A stretch of DNA of 64,000 nt from Streptomyces sp. BHT-5-2 (GTDB lineage: Bacteria; Actinomycetota; Actinomycetes; Streptomycetales; Streptomycetaceae), in NCBI RefSeq assembly GCF_019774615.1, contig NZ_CP081496.1:1116001-1180000 (forward strand). The letters run 5' to 3'. Below, one piece after another: positions 1-11,085 of the stretch; position 1 is the stretch's first letter, and every line of letters begins with the position of its first letter. The notes below the pieces were generated by a model that searched no databases, was not told the origin of the DNA, and saw only the letters and a program-made list of their open reading frames with translations. The translations under genes were made by a program, and so were the position numbers.

Positions 1-809
1 GCGGCCGGGCCGCCGCTCTTCGGGGTGAGGGTGAACTTCAGCGGGACGCCGTTGGCGGCGTCCACCGCGACCCGGATCGAACCGACCGTGGAGGCGGACT
101 GCTTCGGCTTGATGACGAGCTGGTACGCGTCCCGTCCGGCGACCCTGGCGGTGTCGCCGACGGTCACCGAGGTGGTGTCCCCGGCCGCCTTCAGGACCTC
201 CTTGGCCAGTTCCTGCGGGGTGGCGTTCTGCAGGCCCTGGGGCACTCCCTCGGGCGCGCCGCGGTGCGTGCCGCGGCGGGCGTCCTTGGGGGCGGTGTGG
301 TGCACGGCGCTGTTGCTGCCGCTGTCGTACGCCCAGACGTCCTTGCCGTTGTGGACGAGGGTGTAGTCGGCGGACTTGCCGACGATCGAGACCCGCTGCT
401 TGTCGGGGCCGTCGGCGGCGACCCGCAGGGTGTGCGTGCCGGCCGCCAGCTCGGTCAGCTTGCTCTGCGGCGACGCGGCGGCGCCCGCGCCGTCCCCGCC
501 CTGTCCGCCGCCGAAGGCTCCGGCGCCCGCGCCGCCCGGCAGGGCGGGCAGGCCGAGGTCGGTGGTGACCTGGACCGTGCCGGACAGCTGCTGGACGTCG
601 GACTTGGCGATCTTCGCTATCAGGTCCTGGGCGGAGATCTTCGGCAGGTCGGGAGAACCGGATCCGGCGAACGCCGGGACCAACCCGATCGTCGCGGCCG
701 TCACCCCCGCCACCGCGACCGGCACGGCGTACCGCACCGCCTTACGGCGCCGTGCGGTGCGCCCCCCGTCCCGCTCCTCGGTGACCTCGGTCGGTTCGTT
801 CCGTGGCAT
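1..809 (-). CDS. Secreted LolA/RseB-like protein, C-terminus cut by window edge
   Basis: About 269 residues are visible; the stop lies beyond the left edge. The N-terminus has an Arg/Lys cluster (TARRRKAVRY) and a hydrophobic stretch ending near VPAFA, i.e. a signal peptide or anchor. The rest is a beta-rich domain with repeated 'tVqvttDl', 'HTLRVAADGPDKQRVSIVG' and 'YTLVHNGKDVWAYD' strands, the pattern of the LolA/LppX/RseB fold that binds lipids or senses envelope state. A Gly-rich loop interrupts it near residues 90-110. Start: ATG at 809 preceded by GGAGGT seven bases away. Role inferred: extracytoplasmic lipid-binding or sensory protein; the family call is from pattern only. Confidence 0.65.
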   Translation of the reverse strand, partial: MPRNEPTEVTEERDGGRTARRRKAVRYAVPVAVAGVTAATIGLVPAFAGSGSPDLPKISAQDLIAKIAKSDVQQLSGTVQVTTDLGLPALPGGAGAGAFGGGQGGDGAGAAASPQSKLTELAAGTHTLRVAADGPDKQRVSIVGKSADYTLVHNGKDVWAYDSGSNSAVHHTAPKDARRGTHRGAPEGVPQGLQNATPQELAKEVLKAAGDTTSVTVGDTARVAGRDAYQLVIKPKQSASTVGSIRVAVDAANGVPLKFTLTPKSGGPA

Positions 810-1113
810 CTGGCCTACCTCCGTCGTGTGCGGCGGTCCTGCGTCGTCCACTTGTCCACCCGCCGGACCATCATGGCCCGCCCCGCCGCCTCGTGGTGCT
901 TTCCATCTCACCAAATGACGCGGCCTCCGGCGTCAACCCGCAGGGCCAACTCCGCGTACTGCTGAGGGATGACACCCCGCCGCGGATCGGCCGGACCCGT
1001 ACTCCGACGGTCGCACCGCCCCGAGGGGAAGCCCTAGGGCCTGTCGGGGAGACGTGGGGGAAACCCCGGGCCTCCGGCCCCGTCCTCGGCTTCGCCCCGG
1101 CCTCCGGCCCCGC
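810..1113. other. Intergenic region, promoter of the LolA-like gene
   Basis: Non-coding by appearance. It must carry the promoter of the leftward LolA-like gene and the 3' end of the polyprenyl synthase transcript. A short GC-rich element (core GGCCTCCGGCCCCG) occurs twice, near 1069-1082 and 1099-1112, just after the synthase stop; each copy contains a small GGCC/GGCC inverted repeat and could help transcript ending. No convincing promoter hexamers were identified. Confidence 0.4.
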
Positions 1114-2127
1114 TCAGCGTGCCCGGTGCACCACCGCGTCGCACAGCTCTTCCAGCGCCGTCTTCGCCATGCACGCCGGCAGCGGCGCCAGCGTCGCGCG
1201 GGCGTCCTCGGCGTAGCGCACGGTGTCCCGGCGGGCCTGCTCCAGCGCCGGGTGGGCGCGCAGCCCGGCGAGCGCCTCGGCGTGCCGGGCGTCGTCGGTG
1301 AGGTCGCCGGCCAGCAGCTCGCACAGGGCGCGGTCCTCGGCGGTGCCGGCGCTGCTCTCGGCGAGCGCGCGCAGCCGCAGCACGGGCAGCGTCGCGACAC
1401 CCTCGCGCAGGTCCGTGCCGGGCGTCTTGCCGGACTCGTGCGAGTCGCTGGCGATGTCCAGGACATCGTCGGCCAGCTGGAAGGCGGTGCCCAGCCGCTC
1501 GCCGTACTGGGTGAGGATGTTGACGGTGGTCTCGTCGGCGCCCGACATCATCGCGCCGAAGCGGCAGGCGACGGCCACCAGCGAACCGGTCTTGCCCGCG
1601 AGGACGTCGAGGTAGTGGTCGACGGGGTCGCGGCCGTCGCGCGGTCCGGCGGTCTCCAGGATCTGACCGGTCACCAGGCGCTCGAACGCCTCGGCCTGGA
1701 TCCGGACGGCCTCCGGCCCGAGGTCGGCGAGGATGTGCGAGGCGCGGGCGAAGAGGAAGTCACCGGTCAGCACCGCGACGGAGTTGCCCCAGCGGGCGTT
1801 GGCGCTGGCCACCCCGCGGCGCACACCGGCCTCGTCCATCACGTCGTCGTGGTAGAGCGTCGCCAGGTGCGTGAGCTCCACGACGACGGCCGAGGGCACC
1901 ACACCCGGGCTGTAGGGGTCGCCGAACTGGGCGGCCAGCATCACCAGCAGCGGCCGGAACCGCTTGCCCCCGGCACGCACCAGATGCTGCGCGGCCTCGG
2001 TGATGAACGGCACGTCGCTCTTGGTGGATTCCAGCAGGCCCTCCTCGACAGCCGCCAATCCGGCCTGGACATCGGCTTCGAGAGCCTTGTCCCGCACGCT
2101 CAGCCCAATGGGCCCGACGACGGTCAC
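1114..2127 (-). CDS. Long-chain polyprenyl diphosphate synthase
   Basis: Trans-isoprenyl diphosphate synthase of 337 residues. It condenses isopentenyl diphosphate onto allylic diphosphates; with the menaquinone genes nearby the product is probably the menaquinone tail (nonaprenyl diphosphate), an inference. Visible motifs: GGKRFRP (53-59), the first Asp-rich motif YHDDVMDE (D94,D95,D98), the conserved GD-FLFA stretch and the second Asp-rich motif FQLADDVLDI in the C-terminal half. Start: GTG at 2127 with AGGAG eight bases upstream; the frame stays open upstream to 2244 but has no comparable ribosome site. Length fits heptaprenyl-to-nonaprenyl synthases. Confidence 0.9.
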   Translation of the reverse strand: MTVVGPIGLSVRDKALEADVQAGLAAVEEGLLESTKSDVPFITEAAQHLVRAGGKRFRPLLVMLAAQFGDPYSPGVVPSAVVVELTHLATLYHDDVMDEAGVRRGVASANARWGNSVAVLTGDFLFARASHILADLGPEAVRIQAEAFERLVTGQILETAGPRDGRDPVDHYLDVLAGKTGSLVAVACRFGAMMSGADETTVNILTQYGERLGTAFQLADDVLDIASDSHESGKTPGTDLREGVATLPVLRLRALAESSAGTAEDRALCELLAGDLTDDARHAEALAGLRAHPALEQARRDTVRYAEDARATLAPLPACMAKTALEELCDAVVHRAR

Positions 2128-2759
2128 GAGGGGTACTCCTGTCTGCTGACGATCAAACCGAATGTCGATCTGTCGCTGTCTCCACCATTGGCCAGCGTAT
2201 CCGGTCACGGTTGGATCACCACGAGCGCCCGCCCCCCGAACCACTCGGCCAGCACAGAACCCGCCCCGAGGCCAGGTTCCCGCTCGCCGCCGGGCGCGGC
2301 TTTCCCTGAAAGCGGTGGGGCGGCAGTGACGTGAGATACCTCAAAAGACCCCTGGCGTCACAGCGGTGACCGGCGCGCCGCGCACCCGGCAGGGACTGCC
2401 GGGTTCCGTCGGTGAGACGGTGCCGTTCACGGGACGGTTCACTCTCCCCGGTGGACGAGCAGGCAACGCACCGTTCGACCGCGCCGCCCGACGCGCCCGC
2501 CGGGACCGAATTACGCGTTACGGCAAGGTATTTACCGTATGCGGCGGCCGGTGCGCCGCACGCCGCCGCCCCGCGCGGCGGCCTCCCGGCCCGGGGCCGC
2601 CCGTTCCGGCCGAGGACCGCCCCCCACGTGATCGCCGGCGGTCGTACCCTGATCGACGGACCCGCCGGCCCACGGCCCCCGCTCTCCACCCGGTCCGAGC
2701 AGGGGCGCTCCCCGTGGCCGGCCGCCCACCGGCGACGACGAACGCGAGGAGCAGTGTCC
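2128..2759. other. Divergent intergenic region between polyprenyl synthase and fahA
   Basis: 632 bases between divergent genes, so promoters for both are expected. One AT-richer island at 2510-2540 holds nested inverted repeats: TACGG (2519-2523) with CCGTA (2535-2539), and inside it GGTA-TT-TACC. This looks like an operator or -10 region for fahA. The fahA frame is open upstream through much of this stretch, but its composition and the good ribosome site at 2746 argue that it is not translated. No small gene was recognised. Confidence 0.4.
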
Positions 2760-3989
<1,230 letters not shown>

Positions 3990-4087
3990 CCCGGTCCGCG
4001 GCGGGCAGCGGGCCCCGCCGCCCGCCCCCGTCCGCCGCGGCCCGCTGCTAGCCTCGCGTCACCTGTCCCACAACGGAGGAGACGCAC

Positions 4088-4579
4088 GTGCGCAAGGCAG
4101 CGCAGTTCGCCGGGGCGGCCGCCGTCGCCGCGCTGCTGCTCAGCGGCTGCGGAAGCAGCGGCGGCAGCGGCGGCAAGGACGCGAGCACCCCCGGCAGGAC
4201 GCCGGAGGCCGCCCCGTCGACCGCGGGCGGCGGCGACGGCAAGGCCGCGGACCCCACCGCCGTGGAGGGCGCCTGGAAGGGCGGCACGACGGCCGCGCCG
4301 CTGGTCCTGGTGGTCGCCAAGGGCACCGTCGCGTTCAGCAACGGCCACCGGTCCGCCTGCATGGGCAAGGCCGAGAAGATGGCCGGCATGACCATGGCCG
4401 TCCTCAAGTGCACCGACGGCGACACCACCCGCACCATGGGCACCCTCAAGCCCGGCGCGGACGGCAGGACGCTGACCGTCGACTGGAAGAACGGCCCGAC
4501 CGAGAAGTACACCCGGACCGACGACGGCAGCATCAAGATCCCGGACCTGCCCAAGCTGCCGGACCTGCCCAAGAGCTGA
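4088..4579 (+). CDS. Small secreted lipoprotein of unknown function
   Basis: 163 residues. A lipoprotein signal peptide is clear: a short basic N-terminus, a hydrophobic core and the lipobox LLLSGC with Cys at residue 19, followed by a Gly/Ser-rich linker. The mature part (residues 55-163) is a small beta-rich domain with two conserved-looking cysteines (SACMGK, LKCTDGD) and a lysine/proline tail (LPKLPDLPKS). I do not recognise a named family; it resembles the extracellular domain of the kinase at 30948-32867 in style (a W-x-G-T-T opening and paired Cys), though homology is unproven. Start: GTG at 4088 with GGAGGA seven bases upstream. Confidence 0.75.
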   Translation: MRKAAQFAGAAAVAALLLSGCGSSGGSGGKDASTPGRTPEAAPSTAGGGDGKAADPTAVEGAWKGGTTAAPLVLVVAKGTVAFSNGHRSACMGKAEKMAGMTMAVLKCTDGDTTRTMGTLKPGADGRTLTVDWKNGPTEKYTRTDDGSIKIPDLPKLPDLPKS

Positions 4580-4591
4580 CCGCGCCGCGGA

Positions 4592-4648
4592 ACGCACGAC
4601 GGCCGCCGCCCGGCTCCCCCTCGGGGGCACCGGGCGGCGGCCGTGCGT
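4592..4648. terminator. Strong bidirectional terminator hairpin
   Basis: A 14-bp perfect stem (4600-4613 with 4630-4643) extended by ACGCA/TGCGT outside, with a loop that itself folds (CCCC-GGGG). It lies between the convergent ends of the lipoprotein gene and nuoN, so it can stop both transcripts. No long U-tract, as is usual in Streptomyces. Confidence 0.75.
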
Positions 4649-4666
4649 CGCGGCCGGGTCGGCCGG

Positions 4667-6319
4667 TCAGCGGATGAAGACCCCCGCGTGCCCGGCCAGA
4701 TCGAGGAAGTACTGCGGTGCCACGCCCAGCACCAGCGTGGCCGCGACGCCGACCGCGATGGCGGTGGACGTCAGGACGCTGGGCACCGCGACCGTCGGGC
4801 CGTCCGCCTTCGGCTCGCTGAAGAACATCAGCACGATCACCCGGATGTAGAAGAACGCCGCGATCGCCGAGGAGATCACACCGATCACCACCAGCCAGCC
4901 CGCGCCGCTCTCCGCCGCCGCCTTGAACACCGCGAACTTCCCGGCGAACCCGGACGTCAGCGGAATGCCCGCGAAGGCCAGCAGGAACACCGCGAAGACC
5001 GCGGCCACCAGGGGCGAACGCCGCCCGAGCCCGGCCCACTTGGACAGGTGGGTGGCCTCGCCGCCGGCGTCCCGGACCAGCGTCACCACGGCGAACGCGC
5101 CGAGCGTGACGAAGGAGTACGCCGCCAGATAGAAGAGCACCGAGGAGATGCCGTCCTCGCTGGTGGCGATGACACCGGCGAGGATGAAGCCGGCGTGCGC
5201 GATCGAGGAGTACGCCAGCAGCCGCTTGATGTCGGTCTGGGTGATGGCCAGCACCGCGCCACCCAGCATCGTCACGATCGCCACGCCCCACATCACCGGC
5301 CGCCAGTCCCAGCGCATCCCCGGCAGGACGACGTACAGCAGGCGCAGCAGCGCGCCGAACGCGGCGACCTTGGTGGCGGCCGCCATGAAGCCCGTCACCG
5401 GCGTCGGGGCGCCTTGGTAGACGTCCGGCGTCCACATGTGGAAGGGCACCGCGCCGACCTTGAACAGCAGGCCCATCAGCACCAGCGCCCCGCCGATCAG
5501 CAGCAGCGCGTCGTTGCCCATCGTGCCGGCCAGCGCCGGGTCGATCTGCCGGGCGCCGTCCGAGACGACCTCGGCGATCCCGGCGTAGCCCACGGTGCCG
5601 GCGTAGCCGTAGAGCAGGGCCACGCCGAACAGCAGGAAGGCCGAGGAGAAGGCGCCGAGGAGGAAGTACTTCACCGCGGCCTCCTGGGAGAGCAGCCGCT
5701 GGCGGCGGGCCAGCGCACACAGGAGGTACAGCGGGAGGGAGAAGACCTCCAGCGCGATGAAGAGCGTCAGCAGGTCGTTGGCGGCGGGGAAGACCAGCAT
5801 GCCGCCGACCGCGAAGAGCAGCACCGGGAAGACCTCGGTGGTGGTGAACCCGGCCTTGACCGCGGCCCGTTCGGCCTCGCCGCCGGGGACGGCCGCGGGC
5901 TGCGCGGCGAAGGAGTCCACGGGCTTCCCGTGGGCCGCCGGGTCCAGCCGGCGCTCGGCGAAGGTGAAGACCGCGATCAGCGACACCAGCAGGATCGTGC
6001 CCTGGAGGAACAGCGCCGGACCGTCCACCGCGATCGCGCCCATCGCGGCCACATGCGCCTTGGCCGAGCCGAAGCCGCCCGCCGCCAGGCCGATCACCGC
6101 GGCGAACGCGGCGGCCAGCGCCACCACCGTCAGCAGCAGCTGGGCGTAGTAGCGGCCGCGGCGCGGCAGGAACGCCTCGATCACGATGCCGACGACCGCG
6201 GCACCGAGGACGATGAGCGTCGGCGACAGCTGGACGTATTCGATCTTCGGGGCCGGGATCCTGCCCGGCGCCCCGGCCGCCGCCGTCCACAGGCTGTGGA
6301 CACTTGCCACGGAACTCAC
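4667..6319 (-). CDS. nuoN: NADH-quinone oxidoreductase subunit N
   Basis: Last gene of the complex I operon. One of three antiporter-like membrane subunits that pump protons while NADH is oxidised and menaquinone reduced. 550 residues, about 14 membrane helices; the key family segments are visible: the conserved Lys-bearing helix around FKVGAVPFHMWTPDVYQGAPTPVTGFMAAATK and the broken helix LLAYSSIAHAGFIL. Start: GTG at 6319 whose GTGA overlaps the nuoM stop by four bases, implying translational coupling. The short first residues (VSSVASVHSLW) look non-conserved, so a start a few codons later cannot be excluded. Followed directly by a strong terminator. Confidence 0.96.
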   Translation of the reverse strand: MSSVASVHSLWTAAAGAPGRIPAPKIEYVQLSPTLIVLGAAVVGIVIEAFLPRRGRYYAQLLLTVVALAAAFAAVIGLAAGGFGSAKAHVAAMGAIAVDGPALFLQGTILLVSLIAVFTFAERRLDPAAHGKPVDSFAAQPAAVPGGEAERAAVKAGFTTTEVFPVLLFAVGGMLVFPAANDLLTLFIALEVFSLPLYLLCALARRQRLLSQEAAVKYFLLGAFSSAFLLFGVALLYGYAGTVGYAGIAEVVSDGARQIDPALAGTMGNDALLLIGGALVLMGLLFKVGAVPFHMWTPDVYQGAPTPVTGFMAAATKVAAFGALLRLLYVVLPGMRWDWRPVMWGVAIVTMLGGAVLAITQTDIKRLLAYSSIAHAGFILAGVIATSEDGISSVLFYLAAYSFVTLGAFAVVTLVRDAGGEATHLSKWAGLGRRSPLVAAVFAVFLLAFAGIPLTSGFAGKFAVFKAAAESGAGWLVVIGVISSAIAAFFYIRVIVLMFFSEPKADGPTVAVPSVLTSTAIAVGVAATLVLGVAPQYFLDLAGHAGVFIR

Positions 6320-7974
6320 TTCGCGGCCTCCCCGTCTTGGGTCTGCGCGGTCCGGCCGTGCCGGCCTCCGCCGGGCACGGCGTCCACCCGCACGGTGGGC
6401 TTGGGATCCTGCTTGTCCACGACGGACATGGTGTGCCGGACCGCAGGGTTGACGATGTCGGTGAGCGGCTTGGGATACACCCCGAGGAAGATCAGCAGCG
6501 CGATCAGCGGGGCGACCACCACCAGCTCCCGCACCCTGAGGTCGGGCATCCCGGTGACCTCCGCCCTGACCGGGCCGGTCATCGTCCGCTGGTAGAGGAC
6601 GAGGACGTAGAGCGCGGCCAGCACGATGCCGACGGTGCCGATGATCCCGATCACCGGATAGCGGCTGAACGTGCCGACCAGGACCAGGAATTCACTGACG
6701 AAGGGGGCCAGGCCGGGCAGCGACAGGGTGGCCAGACCGCCGACGAGGAAGGTGCCGGCGAGCACCGGGGCGACCTTCTGCACCCCGCCGAAGTCCGCGA
6801 TCAGGCGCGAGCCGCGGCGGCTGATCAGGAAGCCGGCGACCAGCATCAGCGCGGCGGTGGAGATGCCGTGGTTGACCATGTAGAGCGTCGCGCCGCCCTG
6901 GCCCTGGGTCGTCATCGCGAAGATGCCCAGGATGATGAAGCCGAAGTGGGAGATCGAGGCGTAGGCGATCAGCCGCTTGATGTCCCGCTGGCCGACCGCG
7001 AGCAGCGCGCCGTAGACGATGCTGATCAGCGCCAGCACCAGGATGACCGGGGTGGCCCAGCTGCTGGCCTCCGGGAAGAGCTGGAGGCAGAAGCGCAGCA
7101 TCGCGAAGGTGCCGACCTTGTCGACGACCGCGGTGATCAGCACCGCGACCGGGGAGGTCGCCTCGCCCATGGCGTTGGGCAGCCAGGTGTGCAGCGGCCA
7201 CAGCGGCGCCTTCACCGCGAAGGCGAAGAAGAAGCCGAGGAAGAGCAGCCGCTCGGTGCCGGTGTCCAGGCGCAGCGCGCCGGATGCCCGGGCGTCGACG
7301 ATCTGCGTCAGCGAGAAGGTGCCGGTGCCCAGATGGTGCGCGGTGGCGGCGTACAGCCCGATCACCGCGGCCAGCATGATCAGGCCGCCGACGAGGTTGT
7401 AGAGCAGGAACTTCACCGCAGCGTACGACCGCTGGGCGGCGGCGTGCTGCTCGCCGCGGCCGCCGGCGCGGTCCCCGAAGCCGCCGATGAGGAAGTACAT
7501 CGGGATCAGCATGGCTTCGAAGAAGAGGTAGAAGAGGAAGACGTCGGTGGCCTCGAAGGAGAGCACCACCATCGCCTCGACGGCCAGGATCAGCGCGAAG
7601 AAGCCCTGGGTGGGGCGCCAGCGTCGGTTCGGCTCGGCCCCTTCCAGGGGGTCGGCGTCGTGCCAGCCCGCCAGGATGACGAACGGGATCAGCAGCGCGG
7701 TCAGGGCGATCAGCGCGACCGCGATGCCGTCCACACCGAGGTCGTACCGGACGCCGAAGTCCCGGATCCAGGCGTGGGATTCGGTGAGCTGGAACGGCCC
7801 CCGGGCACCCGGGTCGAAGCGCACCGCGACCAGCACCGCCAGCGCCAGGGTGGCCAGCGAGAACAGCAGCGCCAGCCACTTGGCGGCGGCGCGCCTGGCG
7901 GCGGGCACCGCGGCGGTGGCGACCGCACCGATCGCCGGCACCGCGGCGGTGGCCGTCAACAGGGGAAACGACAT
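6316..7974 (-). CDS. nuoM: NADH-quinone oxidoreductase subunit M
   Basis: Antiporter-like proton-pumping membrane subunit, 552 residues, about 14 helices. Diagnostic parts: VDGIAVALIALTALLIPFVILAGW, the conserved Glu/Lys helices in LFFEAMLIPMYFLIGGFG and KAPLWPLHTWLPNAMGEATSPVAVLI, and the broken helix RLIAYASISHFGFIILG. The C-terminus carries a hydrophilic tail of about 35 residues (VRVDAVPGGGRHGRTAQTQDG). ATG start three bases after the nuoL stop; ends inside the GTGA overlap with nuoN. Confidence 0.97.
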   Translation of the reverse strand: MSFPLLTATAAVPAIGAVATAAVPAARRAAAKWLALLFSLATLALAVLVAVRFDPGARGPFQLTESHAWIRDFGVRYDLGVDGIAVALIALTALLIPFVILAGWHDADPLEGAEPNRRWRPTQGFFALILAVEAMVVLSFEATDVFLFYLFFEAMLIPMYFLIGGFGDRAGGRGEQHAAAQRSYAAVKFLLYNLVGGLIMLAAVIGLYAATAHHLGTGTFSLTQIVDARASGALRLDTGTERLLFLGFFFAFAVKAPLWPLHTWLPNAMGEATSPVAVLITAVVDKVGTFAMLRFCLQLFPEASSWATPVILVLALISIVYGALLAVGQRDIKRLIAYASISHFGFIILGIFAMTTQGQGGATLYMVNHGISTAALMLVAGFLISRRGSRLIADFGGVQKVAPVLAGTFLVGGLATLSLPGLAPFVSEFLVLVGTFSRYPVIGIIGTVGIVLAALYVLVLYQRTMTGPVRAEVTGMPDLRVRELVVVAPLIALLIFLGVYPKPLTDIVNPAVRHTMSVVDKQDPKPTVRVDAVPGGGRHGRTAQTQDGEAAK

Positions 7975-7977
7975 GGC

Positions 7978-9861
7978 TCAGACACCCCTCATCAGCAGGG
8001 TCGCGGCGACGAGAACGGCGGCCCCGCCCAGCATCTGGACCGCGTACGAGCGGACGAAGCCGGTCTGCAACTGGCGCAGCCGGCGGGAGAGTCCGCCCAT
8101 CAGGGCCGCCGTGCCGTTGACCGCGCCGTCCACCAGGGAGTGGTCGAGATAGACCAGCGTGCGGGTCAGGTGCTCGCCGCCGCGCACCAGGACGACGTGG
8201 TTGAAGTCGTCCTGGAGCAGATCCCGGCGGGCGGCCCGGGTCAGCAGCGAACCGCGCGGGGCGGTGGCCGGGACCTCCCGGCGGCCGTACCTCAGCCAGG
8301 CGATGCCGACGCCGACGACCAGCACCACCATCGTGGCGGCGGTGACCACACCGGCGCTCACCGGGGAGTGGCCGTGCGCGAAGGAGGTGACGGGCTCCAG
8401 CCAGCCGACGAAGGCGTCCCCCACACTGAACAGCCCGCCCGCGAAGACCGAGCCGACGGCCAGCAGGATCATCGGGATCGTCATCACCTTCGGCGACTCG
8501 TGCGGACGGAACTCCGAGGGGTCCCACCGCTTCTCGCCGAAGAACGTCATCAGCATCACCCGCGTCATGTAGAACGCGGTGATCGCGGCGCCCAGCAGGG
8601 CCGCGCCGCCGAGGATCCAGCCCTCGGTGCCGCCGCGGGCGAACGCCGCCTCGATGATCTTGTCCTTGGAGAAGAAGCCGGACAGCCCGGGGAAGCCGAT
8701 GATGGCCAGATAGCCGAGCCCGAAGGTGACGAAGGTGACCGGCATGTACGTGCGCAGACCGCCGTAACGGCGCATGTCCACCTCGTCGTTCATCGCGTGC
8801 ATCACGGAACCGGCGCCGAGGAAGAGGCCCGCCTTGAAGAAGCCGTGGGTGACCAGGTGCATGATCGCGAAGGCGTAGCCGATCGGGCCCAGGCCGGCGG
8901 CCAGGACCATGTAGCCGATCTGCGACATCGTCGAACCGGCCAGCGCCTTCTTGATGTCGTCCTTGGCGCAACCGACGATCGCACCGAACAGCAGGGTGAC
9001 CGCGCCGACCGCGACCACGGCGGTCTGGGCGTCCGGTGCGGCGTTGAAGATCGCGCCGGAGCGGGTGATCAGATACACCCCGGCGGTGACCATGGTGGCG
9101 GCGTGGATCAGGGCCGAGACCGGGGTCGGGCCCTCCATGGCGTCGCCCAACCAGGACTGGAGCGGCACCTGCGCCGACTTGCCGCAGGCGGCCAGCAGCA
9201 GCAACAGGCCGATGGCGGTCAGCTTCCCCTCGGAAGCGCCGCCGGTCGCGGCGAGCACCGGCCCGAAGGCGAACGTACCGAACGTCGTGAACATCAGCAT
9301 GATCGCGATGGACAGGCCCATGTCGCCGACGCGGTTGACCAGGAACGCCTTCTTCGCGGCGGTGGCCGCACTGGGCTTGTGCTGCCAGAACCCGATGAGC
9401 AGGTACGACGCCAGGCCCACGCCCTCCCAACCGACGTACAGCAGGAGGTAGTTGTCCGCGAGGACCAGCAGCAGCATCGCCGCCAGGAAGAGGTTGAGGT
9501 AGCCGAAGAAGCGGCGGCGCCGCTCGTCGTGCTCCATGTAGCCGATCGAGTAGATGTGGATCAGCGAGCCGACCCCGGTGATCAGCAGGACGAAGGTCAT
9601 CGACAACTGGTCCAGCTGGAAGGCGACATCGGCCCGGAAGCCGCCGACCGGGATCCAGCTGAAGAGGTGCTGGTGCAGCGCCCGGTGCTCGGGGCTGCGG
9701 CCGAGCATGTCGACGAAGAGCACCACCCCGACGGCGAACGAGGCCACCGCCAGCAGCGAGCCGATCCAGTGGCCGGCGCGGTCCAGGCGTTTGCCGCCGC
9801 ACAGCAGCAGGGCCGCACCGACCAGCGGTGCCGCGACGAGCAGCGCGATCAAGTTCTCCAC
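7978..9861 (-). CDS. nuoL: NADH-quinone oxidoreductase subunit L
   Basis: Largest antiporter-like subunit, 627 residues, which in known complex I structures carries the long lateral helix running along the membrane arm. Visible signatures: [92 protein letters not shown] and [14 protein letters not shown] are each seen at the expected places. The last helix ([14 protein letters not shown]) would anchor the lateral helix. GTG start; 13 bases after the nuoK stop. Confidence 0.97.
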   Translation of the reverse strand: MENLIALLVAAPLVGAALLLCGGKRLDRAGHWIGSLLAVASFAVGVVLFVDMLGRSPEHRALHQHLFSWIPVGGFRADVAFQLDQLSMTFVLLITGVGSLIHIYSIGYMEHDERRRRFFGYLNLFLAAMLLLVLADNYLLLYVGWEGVGLASYLLIGFWQHKPSAATAAKKAFLVNRVGDMGLSIAIMLMFTTFGTFAFGPVLAATGGASEGKLTAIGLLLLLAACGKSAQVPLQSWLGDAMEGPTPVSALIHAATMVTAGVYLITRSGAIFNAAPDAQTAVVAVGAVTLLFGAIVGCAKDDIKKALAGSTMSQIGYMVLAAGLGPIGYAFAIMHLVTHGFFKAGLFLGAGSVMHAMNDEVDMRRYGGLRTYMPVTFVTFGLGYLAIIGFPGLSGFFSKDKIIEAAFARGGTEGWILGGAALLGAAITAFYMTRVMLMTFFGEKRWDPSEFRPHESPKVMTIPMILLAVGSVFAGGLFSVGDAFVGWLEPVTSFAHGHSPVSAGVVTAATMVVLVVGVGIAWLRYGRREVPATAPRGSLLTRAARRDLLQDDFNHVVLVRGGEHLTRTLVYLDHSLVDGAVNGTAALMGGLSRRLRQLQTGFVRSYAVQMLGGAAVLVAATLLMRGV

Positions 9862-9874
9862 TTTGGGCGACCCC

Positions 9875-10174
9875 TTACAGCTTCATCAGGCTGGCGTCGT
9901 CGACCGAGGCCGAATGACGGGTACGGAAGATCGACACGATGATGGCCAGGCCGACCACGACCTCCGCCGCGGCGACGACCATCGTGAAGAAGGCGATGAT
10001 CTGGCCGTCGAGATTCCCGTGCATCCGCGAGAAGGTGACGAAGGCGAGGTTGCAGGCGTTCAGCATCAGTTCGATGCACATGAACACCACGATGGCGTTC
10101 CGCCTGATCAGCACGCCTGCCGCGCCGATGGTGAACAACAGGGCGGCGAGGTAGAGGTAGTAGACCGGATTCAT
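9875..10174 (-). CDS. nuoK: NADH-quinone oxidoreductase subunit K
   Basis: Small membrane subunit, 99 residues and three helices, part of the proton path near the quinone site. The two buried glutamates important in the family are visible in [15 protein letters not shown] and [16 protein letters not shown] start at 10174 overlaps the nuoJ stop by four bases (ATGA). The C-terminus is short and hydrophilic ([16 protein letters not shown]). Normal length for the family. Confidence 0.97.
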   Translation of the reverse strand: MNPVYYLYLAALLFTIGAAGVLIRRNAIVVFMCIELMLNACNLAFVTFSRMHGNLDGQIIAFFTMVVAAAEVVVGLAIIVSIFRTRHSASVDDASLMKL

Positions 10175-11085
10175 TTCTGGGCGCCCTCCTTCGGCTCCGC
10201 GGGGCCGGAACGCCGCTTCCCGTCCTTCCCGGACCGGTCGGGCGCCCGCCCCAGCCACTCCTCGGACCGCTGCTCCAGCGCCTTGAGTTCGGCCAGCGAC
10301 TGGCCCGAGACGTCCCGCACCTGGCCGCGCTCGCGCAGCGTCGGACTGACCGTCAGCTCGGAGGCGGTGCCGTCCGGGAGCAGACCGGGGATGTCGACTG
10401 CGTTGTGCCGGGCGTAGACACCCGGTGCGGGCGCCGGGGTCGGAAGGGGCCAGGCGGAGCCTGACGTCGAGGGGCGGTGGTCGGGCGACGGGCGGGCCTG
10501 CTTGCCCTCGCGGATCCGGGCCTCGGAGCGCTCCCGCTGGGTCCGGGCGCGCTCGGTGCGCTCCCGGTGGGTGAGCACCATCGCGCCGACCACCGCGGTG
10601 ATCAGCAGCGCGCCGGTGAGCTCGAAGGCGAAGACGTACTTGGTGAAGATGAGCGCGGCCAGGCCCTGGACGTTGCCGCCGGAGTTGGCGTCGCCCAGGC
10701 CGTTGAACTCCTTGAGCGAGGCGTTGCCGATGCCGGCGATCAGCAGGATGCCGAAGCCGAGGCCCAGCCCGGCGGCGAGCCAGCGCTGCCCCTTGAGGGT
10801 TTCCTTGAGGGAGTCCGCCGCGGTGACGCCGACCAGCATCACGACGAAGAGGAACAGCATCATGATCGCGCCGGTGTAGACCACGATCTGCACGATGCCG
10901 AGGAAGTACGCACCGTTGGCCAGATAGAAGACCGCCAGGACGATCATGGTCCCGGCGAGCGAGAGGGCGCTGTGCACGGCCCGCTTCATCAGGATCGTGC
11001 ACAGTGCGCCGGCGACGGCGACGATGCCCAGGAGCCAGAACTGCACGGCCTCCCCCGAGGAGGCCGCGGCGGCGAGATCCGTCAT
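10171..11085 (-). CDS. nuoJ: NADH-quinone oxidoreductase subunit J, long form
   Basis: Membrane subunit contributing the pi-bulge helix at the quinone/proton junction; the segment [31 protein letters not shown] is clear. 304 residues, against roughly 170-185 in enterobacterial NuoJ: after the fifth helix a cytosolic tail of about 115 residues follows, basic at first ([22 protein letters not shown]) then rich in Pro/Ser and ending in a short helical segment ([20 protein letters not shown]). Starts at ATG 11085, overlapping the nuoI stop by four bases. Confidence 0.95.
   Translation of the reverse strand: MTDLAAAASSGEAVQFWLLGIVAVAGALCTILMKRAVHSALSLAGTMIVLAVFYLANGAYFLGIVQIVVYTGAIMMLFLFVVMLVGVTAADSLKETLKGQRWLAAGLGLGFGILLIAGIGNASLKEFNGLGDANSGGNVQGLAALIFTKYVFAFELTGALLITAVVGAMVLTHRERTERARTQRERSEARIREGKQARPSPDHRPSTSGSAWPLPTPAPAPGVYARHNAVDIPGLLPDGTASELTVSPTLRERGQVRDVSGQSLAELKALEQRSEEWLGRAPDRSGKDGKRRSGPAEPKEGAQK

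Noticed and set aside
2425..2442. PHO box upstream of fahA (two GTTCAC units)
   Set aside because: The units are 12 bases apart rather than 11, and there is no third unit or functional reason.
2412..2759. Possible N-terminal extension of fumarylacetoacetase
   Set aside because: The frame is open, but the extension is low-complexity, and a good ribosome site precedes the ATG at 2760, which gives the normal family length.
6304..9942. Very long open frame on the plus strand opposite nuoL/nuoM (over 1,200 codons)
   Set aside because: It is antisense to two well-conserved membrane genes; its Arg/Gln/Asp/Glu-rich translation is the usual shadow of Leu/Val/Ala-rich codons with G/C third positions. 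Similar shadows oppose most genes here.
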